From the NCBI GenBank assembly GCA_003991915.1, contig RQTK01000507.1, forward strand, positions 196,804 to 260,803: DNA of 64,000 nucleotides, in the 5' to 3' direction. Shown here piece by piece: positions 36,201-48,440 of this stretch. The position numbers were made by a program, and so were the translations under genes. The stretch is from Elysia chlorotica (taxonomy: Eukaryota; Mollusca; Gastropoda; Plakobranchidae). The notes below the pieces were generated by a model. The model did not search any database and had not been told where the DNA came from. It saw only the letters and a list, made by a program, of their open reading frames with translations. The first letter of the stretch is position 1; every line of letters begins with the position of its first letter.

Positions 36201-37018
36201 ATAATGTGTATCTTCCGCTTAAAGATTTTAACTTAGTTATAAGACCTCAAGGTCTAAAAACTAAAAAAAAAAATATTTTTTTTGTGTATTCAACTTGCAT
36301 CATGCAAAGCAGGAATAAAATGCAAAAACACACATCAGTAGTTCAATGAAAGCTGACCTCTCTAAACAGATTTGATTTAACCCAATTTTTTTTGTCTATT
36401 GAGATGAGGTGTCCAAACAAACTTTAAGTTTATTTATGTTTGTTTCATTCCTATAAAAGTACACTGTACATTTGATTCTTCTTAAAAGAGCCCACTACTT
36501 TCAATTTTAATATTTACTTCAATAAGACCAATTTTAGAGGCTCATAAAATTTAAATGTTCCCCCTTACTAGTTAATAATAATTTAATGTGATAAAAAAAA
36601 CTTCTTTAGAGTCACTGTTTCAGTTCAGACATAGATAAATAATTTTAGATTGACTATAATAGGCACCCATGCAAGATTTCCATTGATTAAATTTCAAGTA
36701 AAATTATTTTAATTCTTTACATATGTTTTGGTCCGGCAATCAATTTTTGTGCATGTTCCAATTTTTTTAGGCTCACAATAATACATTTACACAAATTACC
36801 AACAAAAGTGAATTTGTTTAGCCTGATTTGCGTTATAATGCAAATGACAATATGTATGGCAGATCTAACATCAAACTAGCACTAAAAGTTTGTAAATTTC
36901 TAATTAAAGGTCTTTTTAGTTAGGTGACTGATTTAAACAAATTTATAATTTTCAAAGTTTAGAGACATATTGGGTGGTCCATTAGTTATAATTATTTTTC
37001 GAACAGCAAGTAGTAAAC

Positions 37019-37024
37019 TTTATT
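37019..37024 (-). terminator. Poly(A) signal of FBXO33
   Basis: AATAAA on the minus strand, about 50 nt after the FBXO33 stop, implying a very short 3' UTR. Confidence 0.65.
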
Positions 37025-37073
37025 GCTGGGTTTTTTTTTAGCCTAAACACATCAGGAAAAGGCAGAGGTCTGT

Positions 37074-39857
37074 TTATTCTGAACAGTACACCTGTGGTTT
37101 GCCAATGTTCTGTTGGAATGATTGGGAGAGCACGTCCCAAGATTGATCTGCAAGCAAGTCCTCCATGTATGCGTTGTCAGCATCTGCGTCATGATAGAAA
37201 ACAGCCGGCGGGACACAGAACTCTGGGAGCAGCTGCCAGTCGCGACCAAGACTTTCTGACACCTGTGTTCAACAGAATATAATATTGCTTTGAAATAGGC
37301 TCTTTAAGGGGCAACAATATCATGATATGGACACTTGACTGTTATTTATTCAATATAATTTAACCCTTAAACGAAAACTTTTAGGTTGGGTGTCCACAAA
37401 GTTTTACTGCAAAATACTTGAGCAGAAAATTATCAAAGTAAAGCAATCATTGGATATTATATAATTTCCGCAGGCAGCGTCCAATCACAGAGAATAAAGG
37501 AAATCCACAAAAGAATTTAAAACTGGCCAAAAAAAAAAGATAACATTTGCTAAGTCAAATAAGAATATACAAACTCTTTATAGATCATAATTATAATCTA
37601 CAAATGATTTTACAAAGGATGTTTTAGTAGAACAAAAAAAACAGTAACGCTATTTTATGAGGTAAGATGAATTATGTTAAGTACTTAGCAAGCATCTTCA
37701 CAATTGCTAAAAAAATTGATTAATGGATTAAACTTTTAAGTATAGCCTTACCTTGTATTGAAGATCAAACAAGGCTTCATCAGAATCATAGTAATCTTCA
37801 TCATCCTCGCTCCAGAACACACAACAGGAGGGAACTGACAGTTCACACAGTTCAGGTCTTAGGCGAGCAATTGCCACCAAATTTTTCTGATCCACTGAAA
37901 CACCTGCAAACAAAAATCATTCAATTTGTGAAAAATTAATCTTTGGTAAATTTCAGGCCCCCTTGGTTTCCAGAAAATTCTTACACAGAATATTACAATC
38001 TTATACTATGATTCGATCCACAAACTTCCTGTTCGTCATTCCAGAGTATTGACTTAACTAGCCACACTCCCCGATTTCTTTCTTGTAATGTAAGGAAGGA
38101 AACAAAATGTATCCTTGGCTTATTAGTTTTGATCTAAGCATGTCCTAAAAAAAGGCATAAAAAATAAAGAGAATAAGTTTTGATTGAGCAATTGAAAAAT
38201 AGTCCAAACTTAAAAAAAACATAGCTGGGTATTTTTTCTCTACTTACATTAAAAAAAAGAGAGACAGAAGAACTGTAATTAAAAAAATACTAAAGACCTA
38301 TGATCAGCACATTTTAACTTCAAGCGACTATGGATACATACCAAAGAGCTTCAGAGACTCGAGTCTACTGCAACGCCAAGCAAGCATCACAAACGGATCT
38401 TCTGCATCATGGGTGTCATAGTTTATAGGCTGCAAATCAATGGCTTCAATTATAGTCAGCGATCGTAATGTTGAGGGGTAATGAAGACCCAGGGCGTTCA
38501 AGGATGCTACTCTGATATCTCCGCAAAAATATTGTCGAAAGTGTACAAGTGGCATTGATGGTTTCAAGATGTCCAGGAGAGCATGTAGACCGTCCATGGA
38601 GTGAACTAAGTTTACTGTCAGCTCTAAGTGAGGGTTGGCAGTAACAAATCTTTTCCACATGTTATCGGTCAACTGCCTCTGTCCTACGCGGTGAACATGA
38701 ATGCACAAGTTGTTTAAAGGGGGGCAGCCCAGTTGTCGATCCGCCAAACTTGTCATTAGATTCGGAGTCAAGAAATCATAGTCCAGGCTCAGAGCTTGAA
38801 GATTAGAAAATACAGATACACAGTCAAAGCCAATATGGGGAAGGTCATAGGAGCTGGAATCCTCCTTCACACTGGTAAGATGTAGAGACTGCAGATTTGG
38901 TGAGTGGTATTTGACCAACAGATTCAGAACATCTTTGGAATTGATCAGGACAACCTCTGCACACCCAAGTGATAGGTGCACCAGCTTCCTGTTCCTTTTC
39001 ACTGCTTGCCGCAATGATTCCAATAAGCTGTAAAATAAAGTTTAAGATTTTCCAGACATTTAATGATTTATTCAAAACTTCAAAGTAATAAATATGAACA
39101 AAGTCTCGAATGTCTTTCTATGGACATCAATTTGAAATTACACTTCACAACAATTATTGTTATTGTTAGTACCGGTATAAAAATATTGTTCACATTATTA
39201 TTCACACCATAAATGAGTTAAACTTTTCTGGGAAAATGAAACATTTTAAGAAAAATACCACCACTTATTAATTTTTTTTTTCAAATCTGCACTCAATGCA
39301 AACTCTCAATCTATTCCTTTTCTCAAAAATCTTGGCAAAAAAGTCAAGCTGATACAATGTTAATTTTTATTTTTGTTTTTGCTGTTGTTATGGTGTTATT
39401 TATTTATTTTTTAGGGGGATGGGGTTTGGTATTCAAAGTCTTAATTTTATATTAGTTTCTAAAGTAATATTTCTCCTCCATCAAGCAGGCTAAACTTTTC
39501 AACAAATTCATGGACATCAGATTTGGACACGCTCAAAACATAGGGTCCACTAAAAATTATAAATTATTTTGACAATTGTGAAAATGTTTATAAAAACAAT
39601 TTTATCTAGATCTAAACAATTACATAAGTTCAAGCATTGTACCCTGGTTGAGTCTAACTCACTAGTTTAGTTGGATTTATATATAGTAGATCAAGAACAG
39701 CCCTAATACGCTATGAGGAGATTAAAATAGTATTTAAAATTCCAATATTAATTATATGATGGTATACCATTAATTACTATTACCGTACAAATAGTACTTA
39801 AAAATAATAATGGTAATAATAGTAAGCAAAATTATTGTAAAACATCAATAACAATCA

Positions 39858-39925
<68 letters not shown>

Positions 39926-40400
39926 TCAAATCTAGTTCATATGATCGAGAACGAGGCAATGTAAACATCGCAGTTTAGACCTAGACCTTGATAGGGTTTT
40001 CACTAGCCAAGTTAACATAAAATTACCTGTCCAAACTCTCTTTATCTCCATCGAAATAACTATTTGATGGGCGGAGGCAAATGCACTCCACTTGACCGTT
40101 TCTTGAAAGTAAGTCCAACAATCTTGCACAGTCCCAAACCTGCGAAACTCGAGTAGAGTTAAACTCAATTGTTGCTTCCTTGACGAATTTGGAACACTTT
40201 GCACTCAAGAATCTTGATCGTTGTCTACCTTTATAGTTCAAATTAAAGTTAATCACAGGCCAAAATTGAGGGAGAAATAAATATTCTCTCCATCTTCGGC
40301 ATGTGGAGGATGCATTTGTCCTGTCTTTGAGCGATAACTTCGAAAAAATATGCTCAAGGACGACACTGGGTAATGAGGCCCAGTTGCCTCCAGCTGCCAT
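37074..40400 (-). CDS. FBXO33: F-box only protein 33, SCF ubiquitin ligase adaptor
   Basis: Minus-strand exons 40400-40027, 39027-38342, 37903-37752 and 37262-37074 splice in frame (GT-AG throughout, phases 2, 1, 0) to 466 aa. The F-box is at about residues 7-50 (LPSVVLEHIFSKLSLKDR, CRRWREYLFLPQFWP). The rest matches FBXO33: ILKPSMPLVHF, EDPFVMLAWRCSRLESLKL, NLVAIARLRPELCELSV and the C-terminal VSESLGRDWQLLPEF segment. F-box proteins bind SKP1 in a CUL1 ligase and bring substrates for ubiquitylation. Vertebrate FBXO33 is reported to target the Y-box protein YB-1; the substrate here is not known. It is shorter than human FBXO33 mainly because it lacks the long low-complexity N-terminal insertions. 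The start codon is the first ATG of exon 1 and directly precedes the F-box. It is head to head with the KIN17-like gene. Confidence 0.93.
39865..39924. repeat. (AAT)n array in FBXO33 intron 1
   Basis: Pure AAT repeat. Confidence 0.95.
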
Positions 40401-41158
40401 TTCTACATCTCTGACGTAAAATCACGTGATATTTGTTGTTGTATGTTTCTAAATATAAACATCATTGAAGGCCTAAAAGATTTTGATCTGTGTGTGACTC
40501 TGAAAATATTTTTTCCCCATTAATAAGGTATGAATTTTTAATGAAAATTTTTTTTAAAGAAAAGCCTAATTCTGTCTCAATAGAAACATCGCACATGAGT
40601 CAGTAGATTCATTCAATGCGTAATTATTTTTCACAGATGAAAAATGGACAGTGAGCTTGCGCAGCACTATCGATTTCCTCGTTCTAAAAATAGATGATTC
40701 ATTCTAAGCTCTCAGAAAAACTAAACGTCGCGCCGACGTAGGGGATTTTTGGGGACGAAACGTTTGCCCATCATCCGTTGAACGTTTAAACGTTGCAAAT
40801 GCGTTGGTGAACGTGTGGACTACGTGTGGTCGATTGTGCAAATGAAGTACGCTTACATGCATTATGTATATATAAAGCACAGTCGAAGCAGGATTTTTTC
40901 ATATTAGTCTTCATAGACGATTCGCTGATAGTTATAATGTGAAGCTATCAGTTTTTTCATTGTTTCGGCGTCGTTTATTGGTAGTAAAGTCCATACCGGT
41001 ACCGTAACCGCTCCGACTCTCAACTTTATTATCCAGTGTGAAATAAAAGAAAACATATCACTTGTGTTATTTGTGTAAAAATAGTTCAGGGCAACTTATA
41101 ATTTAAAAAAAAATACGAAAGAAAATAAATACTTCTGTGAATTTCAAGGAGTTACACG
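40401..41158. promoter_or_regulatory. Shared intergenic region between divergent FBXO33 and KIN17-like genes
   Basis: 758 bp separate two divergent start codons, so both promoters must lie here or overlap. It contains CpG-rich islands (near 40725-40740 and 40780-40840) and a 14-bp perfect palindrome AACGTTTAAACGTT at 40781-40794. No TATA box is assigned with confidence. Confidence 0.5.
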
Positions 41159-42466
41159 ATGTCACGTGACCGTCTTGAAGTGTTTCATCAGAGCAACATG
41201 TTGAATAATAATTGTATTTATGCAGAACGATATTTTCAATATGATGTGAATTCGAAGTGTTTCATGAGAAAGTTCGTTAGAAATGCCCTCAGATATTTAA
41301 AGCACCAGAAACAAGCCCCAGTTGATGTACGAGAAGTGTTTAAACATCAGTGGAGGAGAGGCTCACCAGCTAAAAAACGCGCCATGAAAGAAAGATGGGA
41401 CTCAACCGGAAAAATGGTTGACTATCTTCAAGAAATAATGGCAGATACTAGTGTTATTTTTCATAATAAAAGAAATGATACATACACTATAAAATTACGC
41501 ACCGTGGGAGTTGAGCCTGGACACAAAGCATCAAAAATCAATGACGTGGCTGCACCCAGAGAGAGCCTCGATCCCAGAGGCGACCTTTCTTCAATTTCAG
41601 GTTTGTGTCATGGCGGCGATACAACCCGCAGCGTCAAAACTGAGTCAAGCACGTCTTCCAATCAAAATGGGGACGATGCTGGAGATATTTTCGCTCTTAA
41701 TAATGTTATCCTAAGCTCGTGTTCTGTGAGAGGTCCTGACAAATCTGCCAACGTAGTCCCGAACAATGAGTCTCAGAACAACACCAACGTTGCGGAGATT
41801 TCAACACCTAGAAACAGCTTAAAACTAAAAGCGAAATGGCCGTTGGCTCGTCCAAGGGTGTCCGTACCGTATGCAGTGAAATACAGAAATACCATTCGCC
41901 ATCTTCAAATGAAACAATTGCTAGGTCGACTAACGTGTGATGATGATGCCGTATCGGTACAAGCTCCACAAAACAAAGCAACATCGTCGAGGAATGGCAG
42001 GTCGTCGCTGGAGGAACTGAGGCTGGAGTTAGAAACGCTGCGTGAATCCGAGAACCGGCGGCCAGACTGGCTCTGCCAGGGCATCACAGTCAGAGTTGTC
42101 TCCCGCAGACTGGGGAGGAAATTTCTAAGACAAACGGCCGACGTTCTAGAAGTGAAACAAGGCTATACTGCTCTCATAAGATTCCACTATGACGGGAGTG
42201 TGCTCTATGCGGACCAGGCTCACCTGGAGACGGCCATTGTGCGCGAGCCCCGGCACCGGGAGACCAGAGTCTTCATCGTGAACGGCGCCTATCGGGGCTG
42301 CACCGGCACCCTAGAGGATAGGCCGAGCGGCCAGGCTGGCAAGACACACACTGAGGGTGCACGAGGCAGTCTTACAGTTAGGATTGACAAAGGTGTGTTT
42401 AACGGAAGAGTCTTGCACAATGTGCAAGCCGATGATGTAGCTAGTCTAGTCAGAACTAACAAGTAA
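41159..42466 (+). CDS. KIN-like: Intronless KIN17-like protein without the zinc finger
   Basis: A single open frame of 435 codons. Residues 303-435 align with the C-terminal tandem SH3-like/KOW region of KIN17: DWLCQGITVRVVSRRLGRKF, VLEVKQGYTALIRF, DQAHLETAIV, VFIVNGAYRGCTGTLE and GRVLHNVQADDVASLV. Residues about 10-115 fit the KIN17 winged-helix region (ERYFQYDVNSKCFMRKFV, KERWDSTGKMVDYLQE, NDTYTIKL). Residues 116-300 are a Ser/Asn-rich linker. KIN17 proteins bind curved DNA and RNA and act in replication, repair and splicing. The family's N-terminal C2H2 zinc finger is missing: the ATG falls where that finger ends. No introns and strong divergence suggest a retrocopy kept under selection, since 435 codons have no stop. 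No canonical KIN17 gene is visible in the window. A possible poly(A) signal is at 42993. Confidence 0.8.
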   Translation: MSRDRLEVFHQSNMLNNNCIYAERYFQYDVNSKCFMRKFVRNALRYLKHQKQAPVDVREVFKHQWRRGSPAKKRAMKERWDSTGKMVDYLQEIMADTSVIFHNKRNDTYTIKLRTVGVEPGHKASKINDVAAPRESLDPRGDLSSISGLCHGGDTTRSVKTESSTSSNQNGDDAGDIFALNNVILSSCSVRGPDKSANVVPNNESQNNTNVAEISTPRNSLKLKAKWPLARPRVSVPYAVKYRNTIRHLQMKQLLGRLTCDDDAVSVQAPQNKATSSRNGRSSLEELRLELETLRESENRRPDWLCQGITVRVVSRRLGRKFLRQTADVLEVKQGYTALIRFHYDGSVLYADQAHLETAIVREPRHRETRVFIVNGAYRGCTGTLEDRPSGQAGKTHTEGARGSLTVRIDKGVFNGRVLHNVQADDVASLVRTNK

Positions 42467-43299
42467 TTCAAATTCTAACCATCGCGTGCATATTTGGTTT
42501 GGAAATGTTGTTTTGGATAAATGGCTCGTTTCCATAGTTGTATGCCTCCTTTTAAAACTTTTGGTTTGTGTTTACCAGCAAATGATTAAACATTCTATTT
42601 ATATGTACATATACCCTCCACAGCACCCACGATAATCACCATCCACTCGCCTTCTCAGACCTGGCAGTCGAAGGACAGTGCCTGGGCAGGAGCACAGCAG
42701 CCTCGCCACGTCAGTGCTTGAGACCTGCGAGATGGACGCGCTCTGCGAATCGTGCACCCTGGGTTTGAGGCGCGTTACTGTAGCATGTTGGGGCGTAATG
42801 TTTATTTTATATGTGTTACATTCATCAAAACCCAAGGGACGGCGCCGTACATGGTGATGGTCCAAAGCGCTTCTTGTTTTTTTGTTTTTTGTTTTGTTTT
42901 TTTTATTCACTTGTGCAAAAATCTTCAAAACCTGCTCAAGGGCTACATCTAACCATGGGCTATATTGTGTGGAAAGTATAAAACAAGAAGTAAATAAATT
43001 AAACATTTTCCAAGCAGAACTTTACTCTACTTTATGGTGCCGCCATAGGTGCAGGTTTGACTAGAAATTTGACGCCACAGTTCTCGCTGATTGGCCAATC
43101 ACAATGACGTACATTCTACTAATAAGTGCCCTGATAACTCCTTTTTGTCGTACCGCTGAGCCCGGGGCTGCCTCAAGGTCCGTTGTCATCCATTTTTGCT
43201 TTTTAATATGTTTTTCATAATTGAGTTGCTGCTTTTGGTGCGGCCAAAAATTTCGAGTTTCCTTTCTTTTATTGTTTTAGTAGCATTTCTCTGTAATCA
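42467..43299. other. Downstream DNA of the KIN17-like gene
   Basis: Holds a GC-richer block (42610-42780) of unknown origin and T-rich runs. No gene recognised. Confidence 0.5.
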
Positions 43300-44340
43300 G
43301 ATTCTTTAGAATTATCCCTATTCCCTGTTTCCAAGTGACTGTATTTTTTTTTTAACTATACGTCTCAGAAACCACATGCTCTTATTTTGTCCATTATTGC
43401 TTTCGCACCCATTTTCAGATTCATTTATACCATTCAAATGAGTAATTTGCCACGAATATTTGTAACTGCTGGTGTATTCTAGGGTGTCATTATCGATCTG
43501 GATACTGTTTTTATATTGTCACATTCTTGTTGTGTAACAACCATTGTCATGGTCTTCTTCCCGCTCATACCTAGTCTGGCCTTTTCACCTTCTAGTTTTG
43601 CGTTTATGACCAAACTCTGTATCGCTTCATTGTTAATCTGAACAGTAACAGTACCATCAACGTATCTCAGGTTACTGATGTTTCTCCCTCCTAAAGAATG
43701 ATGTACCCTCCAGGACTAGTGCTCAAAATGTCTAAAGATGAGTTCTGTGTGTTAGGTTGAAAAGAATCGGGGAGAGAACACACCGAGACAAACATCTCGC
43801 TACAATTATTGATGTGTGTGTTGAGATCTCCTTGTTCCCTTGTTCACTCTTATGGCTGCTTTTATGCCAATAGAAGTTAGTGGTGACTATTACATTTTTT
43901 ACATTATATATTCCTATCTGTTTTAAGCATTCAATTCCTCTCGCTCGCTGGTCTAAAACCAACATGAACTTCATCTATTTCTATGTCCATCAGTTGCTTG
44001 ATTCTGTTGATGATCACCATCACAAACACTTTTGCAACAGTAGCATGAGACCTACATCTATTAATCTGTGGTCTCCAACTCCGTCGCCATTGCTTTCTTT
44101 TGTAGGGATGAATATAGATTTAAGCGGCTCATCTGGAAATTGTCCTGTGTCACAGATACTGTTGAAGGGCTCTGTTAGCTTCTCTACGCAGATGGATCCC
44201 AAAGATTTCCACATGCATACTTGAAGTGGTATTGTCCTCCCAGGGTTCTTTGCCTCCTTCAGTTTGCCTTATCGCTGCCTCCACATGCATACTTGTACCA
44301 AAAAGGCATCCCAAAAAATAGTTAGTAGTTTGTCGTTGAA
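43300..44340 (-). mobile_element. Decayed LINE reverse transcriptase
   Basis: Minus-strand fragments run in reverse-transcriptase order: RQTEGGKEPWEDN, KSLGSICVEKLTEPFNSI with DTGQFPDEPLKSIFIP, RCLSRCVLSPILFNL, then NLRYVDGTVT. The last is the catalytic YADD box changed to YVDG, so the enzyme is dead. Frames shift between fragments. The order and motifs fit an RTE-like or related non-LTR element. Confidence 0.82.
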
Positions 44341-44589
44341 ATAGAAAACAAATAAACGTGTACACGCCCTCCTTTTATTTGTTTCCATTTTTGGAGACTT
44401 GAGTACATTTTTACACTACTTGAATTTTTTTTTGTCCGTTGACTTTTTATTCATGCAGTTTATTTGATAAAGAAAATATGTGCTAATATTTAAAATGCTG
44501 GACTTATTTTATATCTGTTATAATTGTTTGTAAAAAAAGAATATTGCAATGTTATTGTTTTGGACACACTCAATTTATACCTTTTTATC

Positions 44590-44676
44590 ATTATTATTAT
44601 TATTATTATTATTACAATATGCCAGCATGTATACATTTTGGTACTATAATTATGTATTAATGTTTTTCGCACAATA

Positions 44677-44730
<54 letters not shown>

Positions 44731-44892
44731 CTCCCTTTCTCTATCTCTATCTCTCTCCCTCTCGTTATCTTATTTAGTTAAACAATAGACGCAAAAAATA
44801 TTTTGTGTTAAAGGTCTAAAATAAAGGTATAAATTGAATGTGTCCAAAACAATAACATTGCAATATTCTTTTTTTACAAACAATTATAACAG

Positions 44893-44927
<35 letters not shown>

Positions 44928-44930
44928 TAA
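44590..44930. repeat. Cluster of (ATT)n, (CT)n and (AAT)n microsatellites
   Basis: (ATT)n 44590-44614, (CT)n 44681-44762, (AAT)n about 44897-44930. GTGTCCAAAACAATAACATT with TGCAATATTC (44841-44870) is the inverse of GAATATTGCAATGTTATTG near 44540-44560. The cluster is therefore bracketed by an inverted repeat of about 50 bp or more. Confidence 0.85.
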
Positions 44931-45493
44931 TGCATTTTTTATTATTGAATTTGACTTGAGATATTAAAGTGCATGTATTATAATGTGTTATCCATTGCGT
45001 TTTATTTTTCGTTTGGTGCATCTTTTATGCAATAATAAAGAAAAGAGAGTCGAAAACGTCATCATAATTTATAGGCCTATCAAAACCTAGATATTAAAGA
45101 TATGAAACGTTGTAGTTTTGTGGCTGAAAATGTCCTACCCAGGTAGCATTTATTTTGTTGTGTATTAAGGCCAATGTATTGTATATACTTTGTTTGATTT
45201 ATGTCTATTGTTCACACGCTGAGAACGAAAAATTAATGGTAATCAAGTTTAACCACTGGAATGAGTTCGTGTTCGCTATTTCATATTTAACCAAAGGATA
45301 CATTGGAAAAGTTACAAGTTGACATACGCAATGTACGTTTGCTGATAAACGAATGATAGGTATGACAAAATGTACTAATAATAATGTAGATAACAAACTG
45401 TTTATAACGTCATTGGCGTAAATCAAAATAATAATTATACATGTATTGATTGATCGTGTATACATTCGATCTTAAAATGAGAAAGGAAAAGAA

Positions 45494-45499
45494 TGTGTG

Positions 45500-45568
<69 letters not shown>

Positions 45569-45580
45569 GGGGGGGGGGTG
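45494..45580. repeat. (GT)n then (GA)n compound microsatellite ending in a G-run
   Basis: Dinucleotide runs read directly. Confidence 0.95.
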
Positions 45581-46684
45581 ATAGAATAGAAACGGATTAA
45601 TTTTTACTGCTTTAGTCTGAATAGCTTGTGGGTTTGACCTTTTTTTCATAGGGAAAGAGGCAGTCTCCCTCCTTGGCTTTTTCATTCGTTGTACTTGTAG
45701 GCCCACTTTGTACTTGGTTTGAGTTCGCATCCATCGCTATGTTAATTTATACAACTTGTTTTAATCGTTGGCGGATTTCCCTTGCTATTCCTCTTAAAGT
45801 CTCCCCTTCGGTAAGGAAATAGTCTGGTTTAGTGCTTACTTATTTTACTATGTGCAACAAACCAGCATGCGAAATCATAAAATAAATTTTAAAAAATGCC
45901 CTTCTTTTCATCAACGGTGGCCTGAGATCTACAGCGATATTAGCATGTGCCAGTTTAGCAAAATGGGAACCTCTTGGAATACGCGCAGAAAAAGGCAGCT
46001 TTGGAAATATTCTTTAAATGAATGAGCGATGGACATCTCCACAAAAAACTAGTACTAGTGGTAGATAATTGGAAGACATAGTCTAAATTCCAACAAAGAT
46101 TGATACCGGCATGCAATATATGGAAAAACAGAAGAAAAGCACCATTTGCCACCTCAAACTCAAAGACAAGAAATCGCTATAATGATTAATATAATTATTA
46201 TTTACTGTAAAAGTAATCAGATCAACGAATTTGGCAATAAGGGAAAAAAACTATATGTAAGTACTAAATCTTCTACCCTGTTGGGATATTTCTATCCCTT
46301 TAATAAAACAATGAGCACCTATCGTTAACTCTAGAAAATCCGCAAATTGCGAGGCAGTAATAATAGCCTTGAAATCCTCTTTACCAACGTGGCCAAAAAA
46401 ATATAAAACAACGTGAAAATCAACCTGCCACCAAAGTACTAGATTGTACATGTATGTTCTGTTATTAGAATAACACCCTTTGGAGTCGAACTAGTAATAG
46501 ATTGGATACCTGAACAATGAAGCACACAATAAAGTGAACACACTTACCAAGAAGGTATCTGCACAAGAGCAAGCTAACACTATACAGCACTGGTACAATA
46601 TGTTATTAAATACCGATTTGAATAAAAGACGACGACAGCCTGCATCAATGTGCCCAAAGTTTGAAACTCATCAAGAGATTTCTC
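45581..46684. other. Intergenic stretch without a recognisable gene
   Basis: No domain, transposon or tandem repeat recognised. Confidence 0.5.
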
Positions 46685-46790
46685 TATAGAGGGAGGGAGA
46701 GAATTCTCTCCCTCTCTCCGGGTTTAACGTCTCCTAGGTTCCCCTGGGGGGTCCTATACGGCGACAGGCGGCGTTGACAGAAGACAAAAG
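46685..46790 (-). mobile_element. SINE tail fragment beside the gap
   Basis: GGGTTTAACGTCTCCTAGGT and the following GGGTCCTATACGGCGAC match the distal tail seen at 8244. Confidence 0.5.
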
Positions 46791-46946
46791 CTCAAGAGAA
46801 AGGCAAGGCATGATAGATCCTATGCTTGCTCATTCTATTACTATGAGGCTAGTCCTCTAATGTATGGGGTTCCCTAATTTTTGGGGTTCTAAAGTGGAAA
46901 GGGGGGATAGGCTGAGACAGACAAGACAAACCTTCCCTTCTACGCT

Positions 46947-47842
46947 NNNNNNNNNNNNNNNNNNNNNNNNNNNNNNNNNNNNNNNNNNNNNNNNNNNNNN
47001 NNNNNNNNNNNNNNNNNNNNNNNNNNNNNNNNNNNNNNNNNNNNNNNNNNNNNNNNNNNNNNNNNNNNNNNNNNNNNNNNNNNNNNNNNNNNNNNNNNNN
47101 NNNNNNNNNNNNNNNNNNNNNNNNNNNNNNNNNNNNNNNNNNNNNNNNNNNNNNNNNNNNNNNNNNNNNNNNNNNNNNNNNNNNNNNNNNNNNNNNNNNN
47201 NNNNNNNNNNNNNNNNNNNNNNNNNNNNNNNNNNNNNNNNNNNNNNNNNNNNNNNNNNNNNNNNNNNNNNNNNNNNNNNNNNNNNNNNNNNNNNNNNNNN
47301 NNNNNNNNNNNNNNNNNNNNNNNNNNNNNNNNNNNNNNNNNNNNNNNNNNNNNNNNNNNNNNNNNNNNNNNNNNNNNNNNNNNNNNNNNNNNNNNNNNNN
47401 NNNNNNNNNNNNNNNNNNNNNNNNNNNNNNNNNNNNNNNNNNNNNNNNNNNNNNNNNNNNNNNNNNNNNNNNNNNNNNNNNNNNNNNNNNNNNNNNNNNN
47501 NNNNNNNNNNNNNNNNNNNNNNNNNNNNNNNNNNNNNNNNNNNNNNNNNNNNNNNNNNNNNNNNNNNNNNNNNNNNNNNNNNNNNNNNNNNNNNNNNNNN
47601 NNNNNNNNNNNNNNNNNNNNNNNNNNNNNNNNNNNNNNNNNNNNNNNNNNNNNNNNNNNNNNNNNNNNNNNNNNNNNNNNNNNNNNNNNNNNNNNNNNNN
47701 NNNNNNNNNNNNNNNNNNNNNNNNNNNNNNNNNNNNNNNNNNNNNNNNNNNNNNNNNNNNNNNNNNNNNNNNNNNNNNNNNNNNNNNNNNNNNNNNNNNN
47801 NNNNNNNNNNNNNNNNNNNNNNNNNNNNNNNNNNNNNNNNNN
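46947..47842. other. Assembly gap (896 N)
   Basis: Run of N. The open frames that cross it are meaningless. Confidence 1.
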
Positions 47843-48344
47843 CAGTAACTCAGTGAGATGTCTGTGCTGGGGGGAGGTGTGTGGCGGACTCTCGAACCAA
47901 ATTGCTCCGTTCATTCATTGCTTTTGCGTTTTACGTCACACCAAGACTTCCTGTCTTTTTGTTGTCATGTTATGGAGTTGAAATAAAACATAAATGTCTA
48001 GATCTAAGCTTATCACTTGACTTCGTCAACTGCTTGTAAAGTGCTACATATATATATATACTTTGTATGTGCAATGTAAATCCATAACTTTTGAATAGCT
48101 TGCAGTAGTCTTGGTACTCCAAATTTTTCAAAATAATAATGAATAGTATGCAGATGTTGCGGTGTTTTTTGTTGTTTTTTTTTTTGTTACTCTTTTTGTG
48201 TGGGTGTTTGTTTGTTTTTTCCTTTGGAATGTTGTTTTTGTTTTGTTTTGGGTTTTTTTGTGTCTATTGTCGATATAGTGGTAAACAAAATTCATTGGCG
48301 ACCTGTTTTGAGTGCTGGTCGTGTACAATGGTCGCCAACTCTCG

Positions 48345-48440
48345 ATGAGACTGAGACTCGGTCAGTAGTGCTTTGGGCCGACGAGCAGGAGATCTGAGGT
48401 TCGATCCTAATCTGGAACCTGTAGAGGCTCCCTCGAGAGA
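48345..48440 (+). mobile_element. tRNA-like SINE head
   Basis: A-box-like GACTCGGTCAGTAGTGC and B box TGAGGTTCGATCC, at tRNA-like spacing, with no cloverleaf. Confidence 0.45.

Larger units (their letters stand above)
28372..37018. other. 8.6-kb AT-rich intergenic region
   Basis: No gene recognised. Apart from the minisatellites at 30.4 and 32.2 kb and the SINE tail at 33.2 kb it is AT-rich sequence with many A and T runs. Open frames such as 35703-36026 on the plus strand lack any recognisable domain or splice context. It lies downstream of both Reeler gene 2 and FBXO33. Confidence 0.6.

Noticed and set aside
38446..39075. Other minus-strand frames over FBXO33 exon 2
   Set aside because: Shadows of the FBXO33 reading frame.
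46864..47914. Two long frames of about 330 residues
   Set aside because: They consist almost entirely of the 896-N gap.
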